Positions 50,355 through 61,183 are shown, counted from the stretch's first letter. The stretch: 64,000 nucleotides of DNA from Pantoea rodasii (GCF_002095465.1 NZ_MLFP01000018.1:1-64000), one strand, 5' to 3'. Made by a program: numbers and translations. The notes: generated by a model from the letters alone, not told the origin.

Positions 50355-51075
50355 AGCCTTGCTCCTCCAGCTGTTTAACCAGCGAGAAATCGCCAGACTT
50401 AACGATTTTGCCCTGATACAGCACGTGCACGTGATCTGGCTTGATGTAATCCAGGATACGCTGATAGTGGGTCACGATAATGAATGAACGCTTACCGTCG
50501 CGCAGGCTGTTAACGCCCTCTGCTACGATTTTTAACGCATCGATATCCAAACCGGAATCGGTTTCATCCAGGATACACAGTTCTGGCTCAAGAGCTGCCA
50601 TCTGCAGAATGTCGTTACGCTTCTTCTCACCACCGGAGAAGCCGACGTTCACTGAGCGGGTCAGCAAATCTTCAGGCATTTTCAGCAGTTTAATTTTGTC
50701 TTCGATGAAGTCCTGGAAGTCAAAACGGTCCAGCTCGTCCTGCTCACGGTATTTGCGCACCGCATTCACCGAGGTCTGCAGGAAGAATTGGTTACTCACG
50801 CCAGGAATTTCAACCGGGTACTGGAATGCCATGAAGATGCCTTCACCTGCACGTTCTTCCGGCTCAAGCTCCAGCAAATCCTTGCCTTTAAATTCAACCG
50901 TGCCGCCGGTGACTTCGTAATCTTCACGACCCGCCAACGTTGCAGACAGGGTACTTTTACCCGAACCGTTCGGTCCCATAATGGCGTGGACTTCGCCCGG
51001 CTTCACTTCAAGGTTCAGACCGCGCAAAATCTCTTTGTCTTCAACGCTAACCTTTAAATCTTTAATGCTTAACAT
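50329..51075 (-). CDS. sufC: Fe-S cluster assembly ATPase SufC
   Basis: ABC-type ATPase that drives conformational changes in SufBCD. 248 residues as in E. coli; Walker A GPNGSGKST, signature SGGEKKRND and Walker B CILDETDSGLD are complete. Confidence 0.97.
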   Translation of the reverse strand: MLSIKDLKVSVEDKEILRGLNLEVKPGEVHAIMGPNGSGKSTLSATLAGREDYEVTGGTVEFKGKDLLELEPEERAGEGIFMAFQYPVEIPGVSNQFFLQTSVNAVRKYREQDELDRFDFQDFIEDKIKLLKMPEDLLTRSVNVGFSGGEKKRNDILQMAALEPELCILDETDSGLDIDALKIVAEGVNSLRDGKRSFIIVTHYQRILDYIKPDHVHVLYQGKIVKSGDFSLVKQLEEQGYGWLTDEE

Positions 51076-51114
51076 ACTCTTTCCTTCACATTGCTTCCGG
51101 CAACGCGTGTGGCA

Positions 51115-52607
51115 TCAGCCCACACTGTGCTCAAGGCTGATAGCCAACAGTTTTTGCGCTTCCACGGCGAATTCCAGTGGCAGCTCGGAGAAAACGTCTT
51201 TGCAGAAGCCGTTGACGATCATTGAGATCGCATCTTCTTCGCTAATGCCGCGCTGCAGGCAATAGAACATCTGATCTTCACCAATCCTTGAGGTGGTGGC
51301 TTCATGTTCCAGTTGCGCGGTATTGTTGCGCGTTTCCACATACGGGAACGTATGCGCACCGCACTCTGCACCAATCAGCATTGAGTCACACTGGGTGAAG
51401 TTACGTGCGTTGGTCGCGGTTGGCATGATTTTCACCAAACCACGATAGGTGTTCTCGCTCTTACCGGCTGAGATGCCTTTTGAGATGATGGTCGACTTGG
51501 TGTTCTTACCAATGTGGATCATCTTGGTGCCGGTGTCCGCTTGTTGACGACCGCTGGTCAAAGCCACTGAGTAAAACTCACCGACGGAGTAATCACCGCG
51601 CAGAATGCAGCTTGGGTATTTCCAGGTGATAGCAGAGCCGGTCTCAGACTGGGTCCAGGACATTTTGCTGTGGTCGCCTTCACACAGGGCACGCTTGGTC
51701 ACGAAGTTGAGGATACCGCCCTCGCCTTCACCGCCTGGGAACCAGTTCTGTACGGTAGAGTATTTGACTTCGGCATTTTTGTGGATGATGACTTCAACCA
51801 CCGCGGCGTGCAGCTGGTAGGTATCACGCACTGGCGCAGAACAACCTTCGATGTAGCTGACGTAACTGTCTTCATCAGCGATCAGGATGGTGCGCTCGAA
51901 CTGGCCGGTTTTGCCGCATTAATGCGGAAATAGGTCGACAGCTCCATTGGGCAACGCACCCCTTTCGGGATGTAAACGAACGTACCGTCTGACGCCACCG
52001 CTGAGTTCAGCGCGGCGAAGAAGTTGTCGTTATGCGGTACCACGGTGCCGAGGTATTTCTGCACCAGCTCAGGGTGATCGTGAATCGCCTCACCAAACGA
52101 GCAGAAAATAATTCCCTGCTTAGCCAGTTTGTCACGATAAGTGGTGGAGACAGAGACGGAGTCGAAAATCGCATCAACCGCGACTTCCCGGCCTTCACGT
52201 ACCGGAACACCCAGCTGATTAAACGCGTCTTCCACTTCTTTGGTCAGGTAATCGCTTGACGCGACGCTGCCAGAAGCCTGGGTCGCACCCGGCTCAGACG
52301 CGCAGCTATCGTCGCAATTGCCGCAGGATGGCGCAGAATAGTAGCTGTAATCCTGATAATCGAGCGAGGTGTAATTCGCTTTCAGCCAATGTGGCTCTTC
52401 CATCTCTAACCAAGCGCGGAAGGCCTTGAGGCGGAATTCCAGCATCCACTCAGGTTCGTTACGTTTGGCCGAAATCGCGCGCACCACATCTTCATTGATG
52501 CCGTGAGCTAATTCGTCGGTTTGCAACTGGGTAAAGAAGCCTTCTTTGTAATTCAGGCTACCTTCCCACGTTTGTACATCGTCAGATGCTTCGCTGTGTC
52601 GTGACAT
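51115..52607 (-). CDS. sufB: Fe-S cluster scaffold SufB (frameshifted)
   Basis: Central scaffold on which clusters are built. Two frames cover it: residues 1-230 ([16 protein letters not shown]...TYFRINAAK) and the rest ([19 protein letters not shown]...SLEHSVG). Adding one base to TTTT at 51909-51912 joins them as [12 protein letters not shown], 497 residues in total (E. coli 495). The N-terminal CGNCDDSC cysteine group is present. Because the other five suf genes are intact, a real loss in sufB would disable the whole operon, so sequence error is more likely. Confidence 0.9.
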
Positions 52608-52612
52608 TTTAC

Positions 52613-52987
52613 TTACTCGACGCCAAAGCTTTCACCGCACCCGCAGGCGTGCTGAGCTTTAGGGTTGTTGAATTTAAAAATCTGGTTCAGGCCTTCACGG
52701 ACATAATCCAGCTCGGTACCGTCAACAAACGGCATTGCCTGAAGTGGCACAAACAGTTTTGCGCCGAATTGCTCAAAGATCAGGTCGTCATCGGCTGGCG
52801 CTTTGACCAGATCCATAACGTAGCCAAAACCGGCACAGCCGGACTGTTTCACACCCAGTTTCAGACCTTTAACTTCAGGATCAGCCTCAACCAGGTTAAG
52901 AATTTGTTTCGCTGCCGTTTCGGTCAGCGTGAGCCCTTTCCAGACGAAATCTTCGGGTGAAAAAGAAGCTGCATTTACTGATGACAT
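52613..52987 (-). CDS. sufA: Fe-S cluster carrier SufA
   Basis: A-type carrier delivering clusters to apoproteins. 124 residues with the three conserved cysteines in KQSGCAGFGY and the C-terminal ACGCGESF. First gene of the suf operon, five bases before sufB. The 390-bp region upstream carries a perfect palindrome and a possible Fur half-site. Confidence 0.96.
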   Translation of the reverse strand: MSSVNAASFSPEDFVWKGLTLTETAAKQILNLVEADPEVKGLKLGVKQSGCAGFGYVMDLVKAPADDDLIFEQFGAKLFVPLQAMPFVDGTELDYVREGLNQIFKFNNPKAQHACGCGESFGVE

Positions 52988-53034
52988 AGTGCTACCTCGT
53001 AAGTCTGGGCCTTTTCAGGCTATCCCCCTATGGT

Positions 53035-53053
53035 AGTGATATCAGATATCACT
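53035..53053. promoter_or_regulatory. 19-bp perfect palindrome upstream of sufA
   Basis: AGTGATATCAGATATCACT: nine-base arms around a single A, 48 bp before the sufA start. It could be an operator or a leader hairpin in the suf mRNA. It does not match the Fur, OxyR or IscR consensus. Confidence 0.65.
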
Positions 53054-53316
53054 TCAACCGCTTGTTTTGCAGGGATAATCATCTCGTGCTGTTTTTTACT
53101 GCTGCTTTATTAAGCATAGTCTCTTCACACCGGCTTGTGAGCGGCAATCCCGTGCGCGCCTTGCCCGCGTAACCCATTAAAATGCCGTAAAATTTGCAAA
53201 TCCAACTTTACGATATCGTTCTGATTGATAGGTTACGCCTTTCTACGATGTAAAGAGATTGTTATTGCCGATTTTTGTAACAGGCAAAGGAAATCAATAA
53301 AATTTCACTGCGGGAA

Positions 53317-53344
53317 TTGCATTCCTGACGCGGTTGAATATGAT
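53317..53344 (+). promoter_or_regulatory. Promoter overlapped by the Fur box
   Basis: TTGCAT (53317-53322), 16-bp spacer, TATGAT (53339-53344), with the -10 running into the Fur box. Classic layout for iron repression of the downstream gene. Confidence 0.55.
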
Positions 53345-53360
53345 AATGATTATCATTAAC
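53342..53360. promoter_or_regulatory. Fur box
   Basis: GATAATGATTATCATTAAC matches the 19-bp Fur consensus GATAATGATAATCATTATC at 17 of 19 positions, one difference being the central A/T. It is 17 bp before the start of the unknown gene at 53378. Confidence 0.9.
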
Positions 53361-53377
53361 CCATTTAAGGTAGCGAT

Positions 53378-53782
53378 ATGACGCTTACCGTCTCAGCCTG
53401 GTTACAACACAAAATCGATGAATATAAGTTTTCGGTGCGTGATATCACCGTCGACTTCTATATGGCTCAGGCAAAGCTCAACCGCACCGATTGCACCATC
53501 GACCAACTGCGTCGCTTCAACGACACCTGTCTCGACATGGCAGAAATCTGCGAGCTGAACGGCGACGACCAAAGCTATCTGCATGCCATGGGCAAGCTCC
53601 ATCACCGCTTAGTGCAGGAGATGGGTAATGCCGATCGCGACCGTCTATTCCGTATTCAGGCCTATCAACTGGCGCGCCTGTCGTTGACGCGTTTGTGCCA
53701 TCAACTGGCGCTCAGCGGCGAGTGGGACCAGGCCACCAGCCTGCAGAGTGATTTCGTCCGCCACGCAGGCTGGATATTCTAA
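53378..53782 (+). CDS. Unknown protein, predicted Fur-regulated
   Basis: 134-residue soluble, probably all-helical protein without signal peptide or membrane segment. It contains four Cys (39, 51, 58, 107) and His at 69, 75 and 76, but no recognised metal-binding motif. AAGGTAG lies seven bases before the ATG. A near-perfect Fur box overlaps its promoter, so expression should rise in iron starvation, like the divergent suf operon. I do not recognise the family, and E. coli has no equivalent here. Real gene by promoter, ribosome site and codon use. Confidence 0.75.
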   Translation: MTLTVSAWLQHKIDEYKFSVRDITVDFYMAQAKLNRTDCTIDQLRRFNDTCLDMAEICELNGDDQSYLHAMGKLHHRLVQEMGNADRDRLFRIQAYQLARLSLTRLCHQLALSGEWDQATSLQSDFVRHAGWIF

Positions 53783-53812
53783 TCCAGCTTTGTGACGACT
53801 CCTACAATTTGT

Positions 53813-56800
53813 TTACATCATTTCCAGCAGCGCTTGCAATGGATGGCGCATGCCGTTGCCTTCAGCACGTTTAACCTGGCTGCGACACGAGAAGCCGGTT
53901 GCGAGGCAGCGTTGACGCGGCAGCTTCTGCAGTTGCGGATGCCATGAAAGCTCGTAGATGCCCAATGAGTTTTCGAGGTTTTGCTCTCATGCCCATAGGT
54001 GCCCGCCATGCCGCAGCAGCCGACGTTCACGTTCTCCAGCCTGGCACCGAACCGCGCAAAGATGTCCTGCCACTGATTCGGCGTAGAGGGCAGCGCAGTG
54101 ACTTCGGTACAGTGCGCAAACAGATACCAGGCTTCGCCGCTTGCCGTTTGAACGGCGCGCGCATCCAGAGCCTGCTGTAACCATTCATGCACCAGTTGCA
54201 CCTGGAACTCACCACGTTGCTCACCCAGCACTTCCCGATACTCGTCGCGATAACAGAGCACCGTGGCCGGATCGACCCCGACCATTGGCATTCCCAGTCT
54301 GGCAACACGATTAAGAAACTCGGCGGTTTTACCGGCGGTACGCGCAAAGCGCTGCAGGAAACCTTTAACGTGCTGTGCCTTACCGTTCGGTGAGAAGGGT
54401 AAAAGCACCGGACGATAACCGAGCTTTTCAATCAATTTAACGAAGTCGGTCACCAGCTGTGCTTCGTAATAGCTGGTAAACGGATCCTGTACCACCAGCA
54501 CGCAATTTTCACGCTGTGCCGCGTCCATGGCTTCAAGCTGTTCCAGCGTCAGATTCATGGCCGGATGACCACCCAACTGCTGCTTTAAGCTCGGAGAAGA
54601 CAGCAGCGGCAAATCAACCATGCCAATGTGCGTTTTGCTGAGGTCGCGCACCCAAGGCTGTTTAAGGAAGAAGTTGAACACCTTTGGCGCTTTCGCCATC
54701 AACGGCGCATAACTCTCTACCGTGGCCACCAGATGGTCGCTCATTGGGCGCAGGTAACGCGTGTGATAAAGCTGTAAGAAGCGCGAGCGGAAGCCGGGCA
54801 CATCGATCTTAATTGGGCATTGCGTGGAACACGCTTTACACGCGAGGCAGCCAGACATCGCCTCTTTGACTTCATGTGAAAAGTCATACTCACCCTGTTT
54901 CGCATGCCAGGAGTTACGCGTGCGCTGGATCAGGGTGCGCAGGCTGGCGCCCTGTTGCGGCAACGCCTGCTCCAGCTGCAAAGGATCAACCCCCTGCTCT
55001 GACAGCAAACGTAACCATTCACGCGTCAGCGTCGCGCGGCCTTTCGGCGAATGAATACGGTTGCGGGTGATTTTCATCGACGGGCACATCGGGCTACGCG
55101 CATCAAAGTTGAAGCACAAACCGTTGCCGTTGCACTCCATGGCACCGCGCCACTCATTGCGCACCGTGACCGGAATCTGGCGATCGTAACTGCCGCGCTT
55201 CACCGCATCCACCTGCATCATCGGCTCGTGGCTGCCAAGCGGGGTACAAATCTTGCCGGGGTTCAGCCGATTATCGGGATCGAAGGCGGCTTTAATGGCG
55301 CGCAGTTCGTTAAACAGCGTCTCGCCAAAAATTCCGGGCTGTACTGGGCTCGGAAACCTTTACCGTGTTCGCCCCACAGCAATCCGCCGTAGCGAGCAGT
55401 CAGCGCCACCACTTCGTCGGAGATTTGCTTCATCAGCATCTCTTGCTGCGGATCGCACATATCCAGCGCCGGACGCACGTGCAACACACCGGCGTCGACG
55501 TGGCCAAACATGCCATAACTCAGGCCATGGCTGTCGAGCAAGGCACGAAAATCGACGATGTAATCTGCCAGCTGTTCCGGCGGTACGGCCGTATCTTCCA
55601 CAAACGGGATCGGCTTGGCGCGCCCTTTCGCGTTCCCCAGCAGGCCCACCGCTTTTTACGCATATTATAGATGCGTTCGATACCGCCTAAATCGTTACAC
55701 AGTTGATAGCCAATCACGCCACCCTGCTGCGACATCATCAGTTCATCAAGACGCGCACAAAGGTTGCTGACCTGTTTTTCAATTAACTCACCGTCATCGC
55801 CGGCGAATTCGACAATATTCAGGCCCAGCATCTCTTTGTCTGGCACATCGGTAATCAATTCATGCACTGAGTGCCAGACAATATCTTCGCGCGCCAGATT
55901 CAGAACCTTGGAGTCGACGGTTTCCACCGACAGCGCTTTGGCCTCCACCATAAAAGGCGCATTACGCAATGCTGAGTCAAACGAGTCGTATTTGATGTTA
56001 ACCAAACGGCGCACTTTGGGAATCGGCGTGATATCGAGGCGAGCTTCGGTGATAAAGGCCAGCGTCCCTTCGGCTCCACACAGCAATCGTGTCAGATTGA
56101 AGGTTTGCAGGTCATCGCTGAACACGTGACGCAAGTCGTAGCCGGTGAGGAAGCGGTTCAGTTTCGGGAATTTTTCCAGAATCAGATCGCGTTGGTTACG
56201 GCAGCGATTGAGCACCACATTATAGATTCGTCCTTCCGCCGTTGGCGTCGCCGCCAGCTGCTCTGCCAGTTCCGTCGGCATCGCTCGGGTATCAAGAATG
56301 TCACCGCCAAGTAATACCGCGCGCAGCCCCTCAACGTGATCCGAGGTTTTGCCGTACACCAGAGAACCCTGTCCGGACGCATCCGTGTTGATCATGCCAC
56401 CTAGCGTGGCGCGGTTACTGGTTGAGAGTTCAGGTGAGAAGAAGAAGCCATAAGGTTTAAGCCAGGCATTCAGCTGATCTTTGATCACGCCCGCCTCTAC
56501 TCGTACCCAACCCTGCTCAGTGTTGATCTCAAGGATGCGATTCATGTAGCGCGACATATCAACCACGATGCCCTGGTTCAGCGACTGGCCGTTAGTGCCG
56601 GTGCCGCCGCCGCGTGGGGTAAACACCAGGCTGTTGAAACGCGACTCTCCCGCCATACGCGCAATCAGCGCAACGTCAGCGGTTGAACGCGGAAACAGCG
56701 CCGCATCGGGCAACAGCTGATAAATGCTGTTATCGGTTGAAAGCGAGAGACGATCGGCATAACTGGTGGCGGTATCGCCGGTAAAGCCTTGCTCTTGTAA

Positions 56801-56863
56801 TGACTGCAGGAATGTCAGCACCAGTTGAACGAGGCCTGGTGCCTGGGAAATCTGTGGGATCAT
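53813..56863 (-). CDS. ydiJ: FAD-linked oxidase / Fe-S protein YdiJ (three frameshifts)
   Basis: Large flavin and iron-sulfur oxidoreductase of the D-2-hydroxyacid dehydrogenase group. Order: FAD-binding PCMH domain (FTPRGGGTGTNGQSLN), FAD-oxidase C domain, 4Fe-4S motifs (CLACKACSTQCPIKIDVP) and a CCG domain (HCTEVTALP, CCGMAGTYGHE). Three single-base losses break it: T5 at 55653-55657 (restores MRKKAVGLLGNAKG), A5 at 55327-55331 (restores SPEFFGETLFNELRA) and T4 at 53979-53982 (restores HESKNLENSLGIYEL). Restored length is 1017 residues, E. coli 1018. The corrected stop is at 53813-53815. Three independent errors in one gene strongly suggest poor consensus quality. Confidence 0.88.
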
Positions 56864-57069
56864 TATTGCGTGACCGAGATGTTGTAAACGTTTGCGTGGT
56901 TATTTTTTTCAACCATTGGTTTTATCATATTTTTTTATCGCCTGCTGTTTTTTCAAGAAAGACCGCCACAACATTGGCTTTTTTCTGTTTAATTTTCAGG
57001 AAATAGATCATCATTGATCAGGGCCTGAGCGGCCTACCATGAAGGATTAATTGAGGTCAAAACGTTGTG

Positions 57070-58182
57070 ATGAAAAGCCTGCAACGCGGTATGGATCTAC
57101 CGCAACTGCTGTTCTCGTTGATGTTCATTCTGATCATGATCATCGCCTGTCTGTGGGTGGTACAGCCCTTTATTCTGGGCTTTGCCTGGGCCAGCATGGT
57201 GGTGATTGCGACCTGGCCATTAATGATCCGTTTGCAGCATCTGCTGTGGGGGCGACGATCGCTGGCGGTGATCGCCATGACCATACTGTTACTGCTGTTG
57301 TTCATTATCCCGATTGCCCTGTTAGTGAGTAGCCTGATCGATAACAGCGCGCCGGTGATTGCCTGGGCAACGCAACGTCATCTGGTTTTCCCGGATTTTG
57401 TCTGGCTGCGTGAAATTCCGTATGTCGGCAACAAAACCTACTCCAGCTATCACAAAATGGTCGATGGCGGTGGTACGGCGATTTTGAACCAGCTGCAACC
57501 TTATATTGGCCGCACCACCGGCTTCTTTGTGGCGCAGGCCGGCCACTTTGGCCGCTTTATGATCCACCTCGCCGTGATGCTGCTGTTCAGCGTGCTGCTC
57601 TACTGGCGCGGTGAGCAGGTCGGACAAGGCATTCGCCACTTCGCCTATCGCATGGCCGGACGCCGTGGTGATGCGGCCGTGCTGCTGGCAGGTCAGGCGA
57701 TTCGTGCCGTGGCGTTGGGCGTGGTGGTGACGGCACTGGTGCAAGGTGTGCTGGGCGGTGTGGGCCTGGCGATTTCCGGTATCCCTTATGCCACCTTACT
57801 CACCGTCCTGATGATTCTGACGTGCCTGGTGCAGCTTGGGCCGTTGGTGGTGCTGGTTCCGGCCATCATCTGGCTTTACTGGAGTGGGGATACCACCTGG
57901 GGCACGATATTACTGGTGTGGAGTTGCGTGGTCGGCACCCTCGATAGCGTGCTGCGTCCGATGTTGATTCGTATGGGTGCCGACCTGCCGATGATTCTGA
58001 TTCTTTCCGGCGTAATCGGAGGATTGATTGCCTTCGGCATGATTGGGTTGTTTATCGGCCCGGTGGTGTTGGCGGTATCCTATCGTCTGGTTTCTGTATG
58101 GATGCATGAAGCGCCCGCGCCAGACGATGACCCGCAAACCGCCATCGAAGCGTTAGCCGAGCATGAGGAAGAACAGCCGTAA
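57070..58182 (+). CDS. ydiK: AI-2E family transporter YdiK
   Basis: 370-residue inner-membrane protein of the AI-2E/PerM family with about eight hydrophobic segments and the conserved block MLIRMGADLPMILILSGVIGG. Physiological substrate unknown. An upstream in-frame GTG (57067) is possible. Divergent from ydiJ as in E. coli. Confidence 0.92.
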   Translation: MKSLQRGMDLPQLLFSLMFILIMIIACLWVVQPFILGFAWASMVVIATWPLMIRLQHLLWGRRSLAVIAMTILLLLLFIIPIALLVSSLIDNSAPVIAWATQRHLVFPDFVWLREIPYVGNKTYSSYHKMVDGGGTAILNQLQPYIGRTTGFFVAQAGHFGRFMIHLAVMLLFSVLLYWRGEQVGQGIRHFAYRMAGRRGDAAVLLAGQAIRAVALGVVVTALVQGVLGGVGLAISGIPYATLLTVLMILTCLVQLGPLVVLVPAIIWLYWSGDTTWGTILLVWSCVVGTLDSVLRPMLIRMGADLPMILILSGVIGGLIAFGMIGLFIGPVVLAVSYRLVSVWMHEAPAPDDDPQTAIEALAEHEEEQP

Positions 58183-58448
58183 GCGACTGCACTAAACCCA
58201 GCGGTGTAGCGATAAGCACCGCTTCCCTTCTTGTCTCGCCATTTGCCTTACTCACGGCGGTTAATGCTTGTTAATCGCCGCCACATAATTGCCTGCAACA
58301 TTTCATTTTTTTCATAAGCGATTTTTAAGAAAAAACGCAGATTTAGCCGCTTTAGGTGGATTTCGCTAACGGAATGATTATTTTTCGCACTGAATCATCA
58401 GGCGCAACCGTTAAAAAAGCGCAGAAAAGATTATCAGCTTTAAACTAA
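58183..58448. other. ydiK-rprA intergenic region
   Basis: AT-rich stretch between ydiK and the RcsB box of rprA. No coding potential that I would support; an imperfect GGCGGTTAA...TTAATCGCC repeat near 58257-58282 might end ydiK transcription. Confidence 0.35.
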
Positions 58449-58462
58449 TAAGAGGATTCTTA
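58449..58462 (+). promoter_or_regulatory. RcsB box of rprA
   Basis: TAAGAGGATTCTTA, a near-symmetrical match to the RcsB box (TAAGAAT-ATTCTTA type), about 36 bp upstream of the predicted rprA start. RcsB activates rprA in E. coli. Confidence 0.75.
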
Positions 58463-58497
58463 AAGACGCCAGCAGGCCTGATGAATAACATGAATCC

Positions 58498-58604
58498 TAA
58501 GTTTGAGATCAAACCACTGATTTTTAAACAACCTTTTTCCCCTGAGTAAAGTGAAGAATTGCTGTGTGTAGTCTTTGCCCATCCCCTGTGATGGGCTTTT
58601 TTTT
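58498..58604 (+). ncRNA. rprA: RprA small RNA
   Basis: Hfq-dependent sRNA that activates rpoS translation and represses csgD and ydaM in E. coli. Recognised from the conserved segments TCCCCTGAGT, GAATTGCTGTGTGTAGTCTT and the terminator GCCCATC...GATGGGC followed by eight T, in the same order as E. coli RprA (105 nt) and at the same locus between ydiK and ppsA. The 5' end is estimated from a TAACAT -10 at 58486-58491. The first 45 bases have diverged from E. coli. Confidence 0.9.
58577..58604 (+). terminator. RprA terminator
   Basis: 7-bp stem GCCCATC/GATGGGC with a six-base loop, followed by eight T. Rho-independent end of rprA. Confidence 0.93.
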
Positions 58605-58620
58605 GCATTTTTTATGCATA

Positions 58621-58646
58621 AAGAAAAGGCCAGCAGCGCTGGCCTT
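58621..58646 (-). terminator. ppsA terminator
   Basis: Stem AAGGCCAGC/GCTGGCCTT with a three-base loop; on the minus strand it is followed by TTCTTT. Lies about 60 bp after the ppsA stop, back to back with the RprA terminator. Confidence 0.85.
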
Positions 58647-58704
58647 AATAATTTCAGTAGGAACGCTTCAGATTTAGCCCGAAAGCGTCCTAATTGATAC
58701 CTGA

Positions 58705-61091
58705 TTACTGCTTAGCAGCAGCCAATTCCGCCAGATTTATCCAGGTTTGCACCACGGTATCCGGGTTCAATGACAGGCTATCAATGCCCTGCTCCATTAG
58801 CCACGCGGCGAAGTCTTCGTGGTCTGAAGGACCCTGACCACAAATGCCAACGTATTTGCCCTGTTTCTTCGCGGCCTGAATCGACATCGAGAGCAGCGCC
58901 TTCACGGCCTCGTTGCGCTCATCAAACAGTGCAGAGACCACGCCAGAATCGCGATCCAGACCCAGCGCCAACTGGGTCATGTCATTTGAGCCAATGGAGA
59001 AGCCATCAAAGTGCTGCAGGAACTGTTCAGCCAGCAAGGCGTTGGATGGGATCTCACACATCATGATCACCTTCAGACCGTTCTCACCGCGCTTCAAGCC
59101 CTGCTTGCCAAGTTCTTCCATCACTGCCGCGGCCTGATCGACGGTACGCACGAACGGAATCATAATCTCGACGTTGGTCAGACCCATTTCATTACGCACG
59201 CGTTTCACGGCTTCACACTCCAGCGCAAAGCAATCGCGGAAGCTGTCTGCGACATAGCGCCCAGCCCCACGGAAGCCCAGCATCGGGTTCTCTTCTTCCG
59301 GCTCGTAACGCTCGCCGCCCACCAGGTTGGCGTATTCGTTCGATTTAAAATCAGAGAGACGCACAATCACACGCTTTGGTGAGAACGCGGCACCCAATGT
59401 GGCAATCCCTTCGGTCAGACGGGCGATGTAGAATTCAACCGGATCATCGAAGCCTTTCATCATCTGGCGGATCTGCTGCTGCAGCTCAGGCGTTTGCTGA
59501 TCAAATTCCAGCAGCGCTTTCGGATGCACGCCAATCATACGGTTGATGATGAACTCCAGACGCGCCAGACCCACGCCTTCATTTGGCAGACAGGCGAAGT
59601 CGAAGGCACGATCCGGATTACCGACGTTCATCATGATTTTCAGCGGCAGATCCGGCATGGTATCGACCTGCGAACTGGTGACTTCAAAGTCCAGCAGATC
59701 GTGATAAACATAACCGGTATCGCCTTCAGCACAGGAAACCGTGACCTTGTGGCCATCTCTCAGGTGATCGGTAGCATCACCACAGCCCACGACGGCAGGA
59801 ATACCCAGCTCACGCGCGATAATCGCCGCATGGCAGGTTCGACCGCCGCGATTGGTAACAATCGCAGAGGCTTTCTTCATGATCGGTTCCCAATCCGGGT
59901 CGGTCATGTCCGTGACCAGCACGTCACCTTTCTCGATGCGATGCATTTCGCTGATGTCGTGAATCACCTTCACTTCACCGGCGCCAATGCGATGGCCAAT
60001 CGCACGGCCTTCGACCAACACCTTGCCTTTACCTTGCAGGGTATAACGTTCCATCACCTGGCCGTTAGAGCGCACGGTTTCCGGGCGCGCCTGCACAATA
60101 AACAGTTTGCCGGTGTGACCATCTTTGGCCCATTCGATATCCATCGGGCGCTGATAGTGCTGCTCAATCAGAACGGCCTGACGCGCCAATGCCTGCACTT
60201 CGTCATCGGTCAGGCTAAAGCGATCGCGCTGTTCCTGATCGACGTCTTCGATGCGCACCTGCTCACCGTGTTCCTGCGAGTCGGCATACACCATACGAAT
60301 TTTTTGGAGCCCATGGTGCGGCGCACGATGGCCGGACGATTGGCTGCCAGCGTCGGCTTGTGCACGTAGAACTCATCGGGGTTCACCGCGCCCTGCACCA
60401 CCATTTCACCAAGACCGAACGCCGAGGTGATGAAGACCACCTGGTCGAAACCGGATTCGGTATCAATAGTGAACATCACGCCTGAAGACGCGAGATCGGA
60501 TCGCACCATGCGCTGGATACCGGCAGACAGAGCCACACCGCGATGGTCGTAGCCCTGATGCACACGGTAGGAAATGGCGCGATCGTTAAATAAGGAAGCG
60601 TAAACGTGCTTCACGGCCACCAGCACCGCATCGAAACCCTGCACGTTAAGGAAGGTCTCCTGCTGCCCCGCGAATGAGGCATCAGGCATGTCCTCAGCGG
60701 TGGCCGATGAGCGCACCGCAAAGGAGGCGTCGGCATCATCAGAGGAGAGCTGCTCGTAAGCCGTGCGAATCGCCTCTTCCAGCTCGGGCAGGAATGGCGT
60801 ATCGACGACCCATTGACGAATTTGTTTACCGGCTTTTGCCAGCTCTTCAACATCATCAATATCCGTTTTGTCCAGCAAATCATAAATGCGCTGGTTCAGT
60901 CCGCTTTGATCGAGAAACAGATTAAAGGCGTAAGATGTCGTCGCAAAACCGTTAGGAACGGAGACGCCCAGTGACGACAAGTTAGTAATCATTTCTCCCA
61001 GGGAGGCATTCTTGCCACCCACCCGATCAACATCATGCATGCCAAGCTGGTTGTACCAGAGCACTAGCGACTGTTGGTCTTGATTGGACAT
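58705..61091 (-). CDS. ppsA: Phosphoenolpyruvate synthase PpsA (frameshifted)
   Basis: Converts pyruvate and ATP to PEP, AMP and phosphate during gluconeogenesis. The N-terminal ATP-grasp part ([17 protein letters not shown] to RTMGSKK) and the remainder ([17 protein letters not shown] to the end) are in different frames. One base added to the T6 run at 60300-60305 restores [11 protein letters not shown] and 795 residues (E. coli 792). The phospho-His loop [17 protein letters not shown] and the C-terminal [13 protein letters not shown] are in the second part. Divergent from its regulator ppsR. Probable sequencing error. Confidence 0.9.
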
Positions 61092-61183
61092 TGAGATTAT
61101 CCTTCATTTAAATGATTGGAGCACATGGAACATTTTGCTATTCGCCAAAACAGCCTGGCACAATCAATTAATAAAGACTAAGT

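Larger units (their letters stand above)
52988..53377. other. sufA control region
   Basis: 390 bp between divergent sufA and the Fur-boxed gene. It holds a 19-bp perfect palindrome near sufA, a Fur-like half-site (GATAATCAT at about 53080) and the strong Fur box near the right end. In E. coli the suf promoter is controlled by OxyR, IHF, IscR and Fur; I cannot place IscR or OxyR sites reliably. Confidence 0.5.

Noticed and set aside
52664..53340. sRNA RydB or RyhB near sufA
   Set aside because: I could not find their conserved cores; the Fur box is better explained by the gene at 53378.
58411..58608. 65-codon minus-strand frame opposite rprA
   Set aside because: It is the antisense of the RcsB box and the RprA sRNA.
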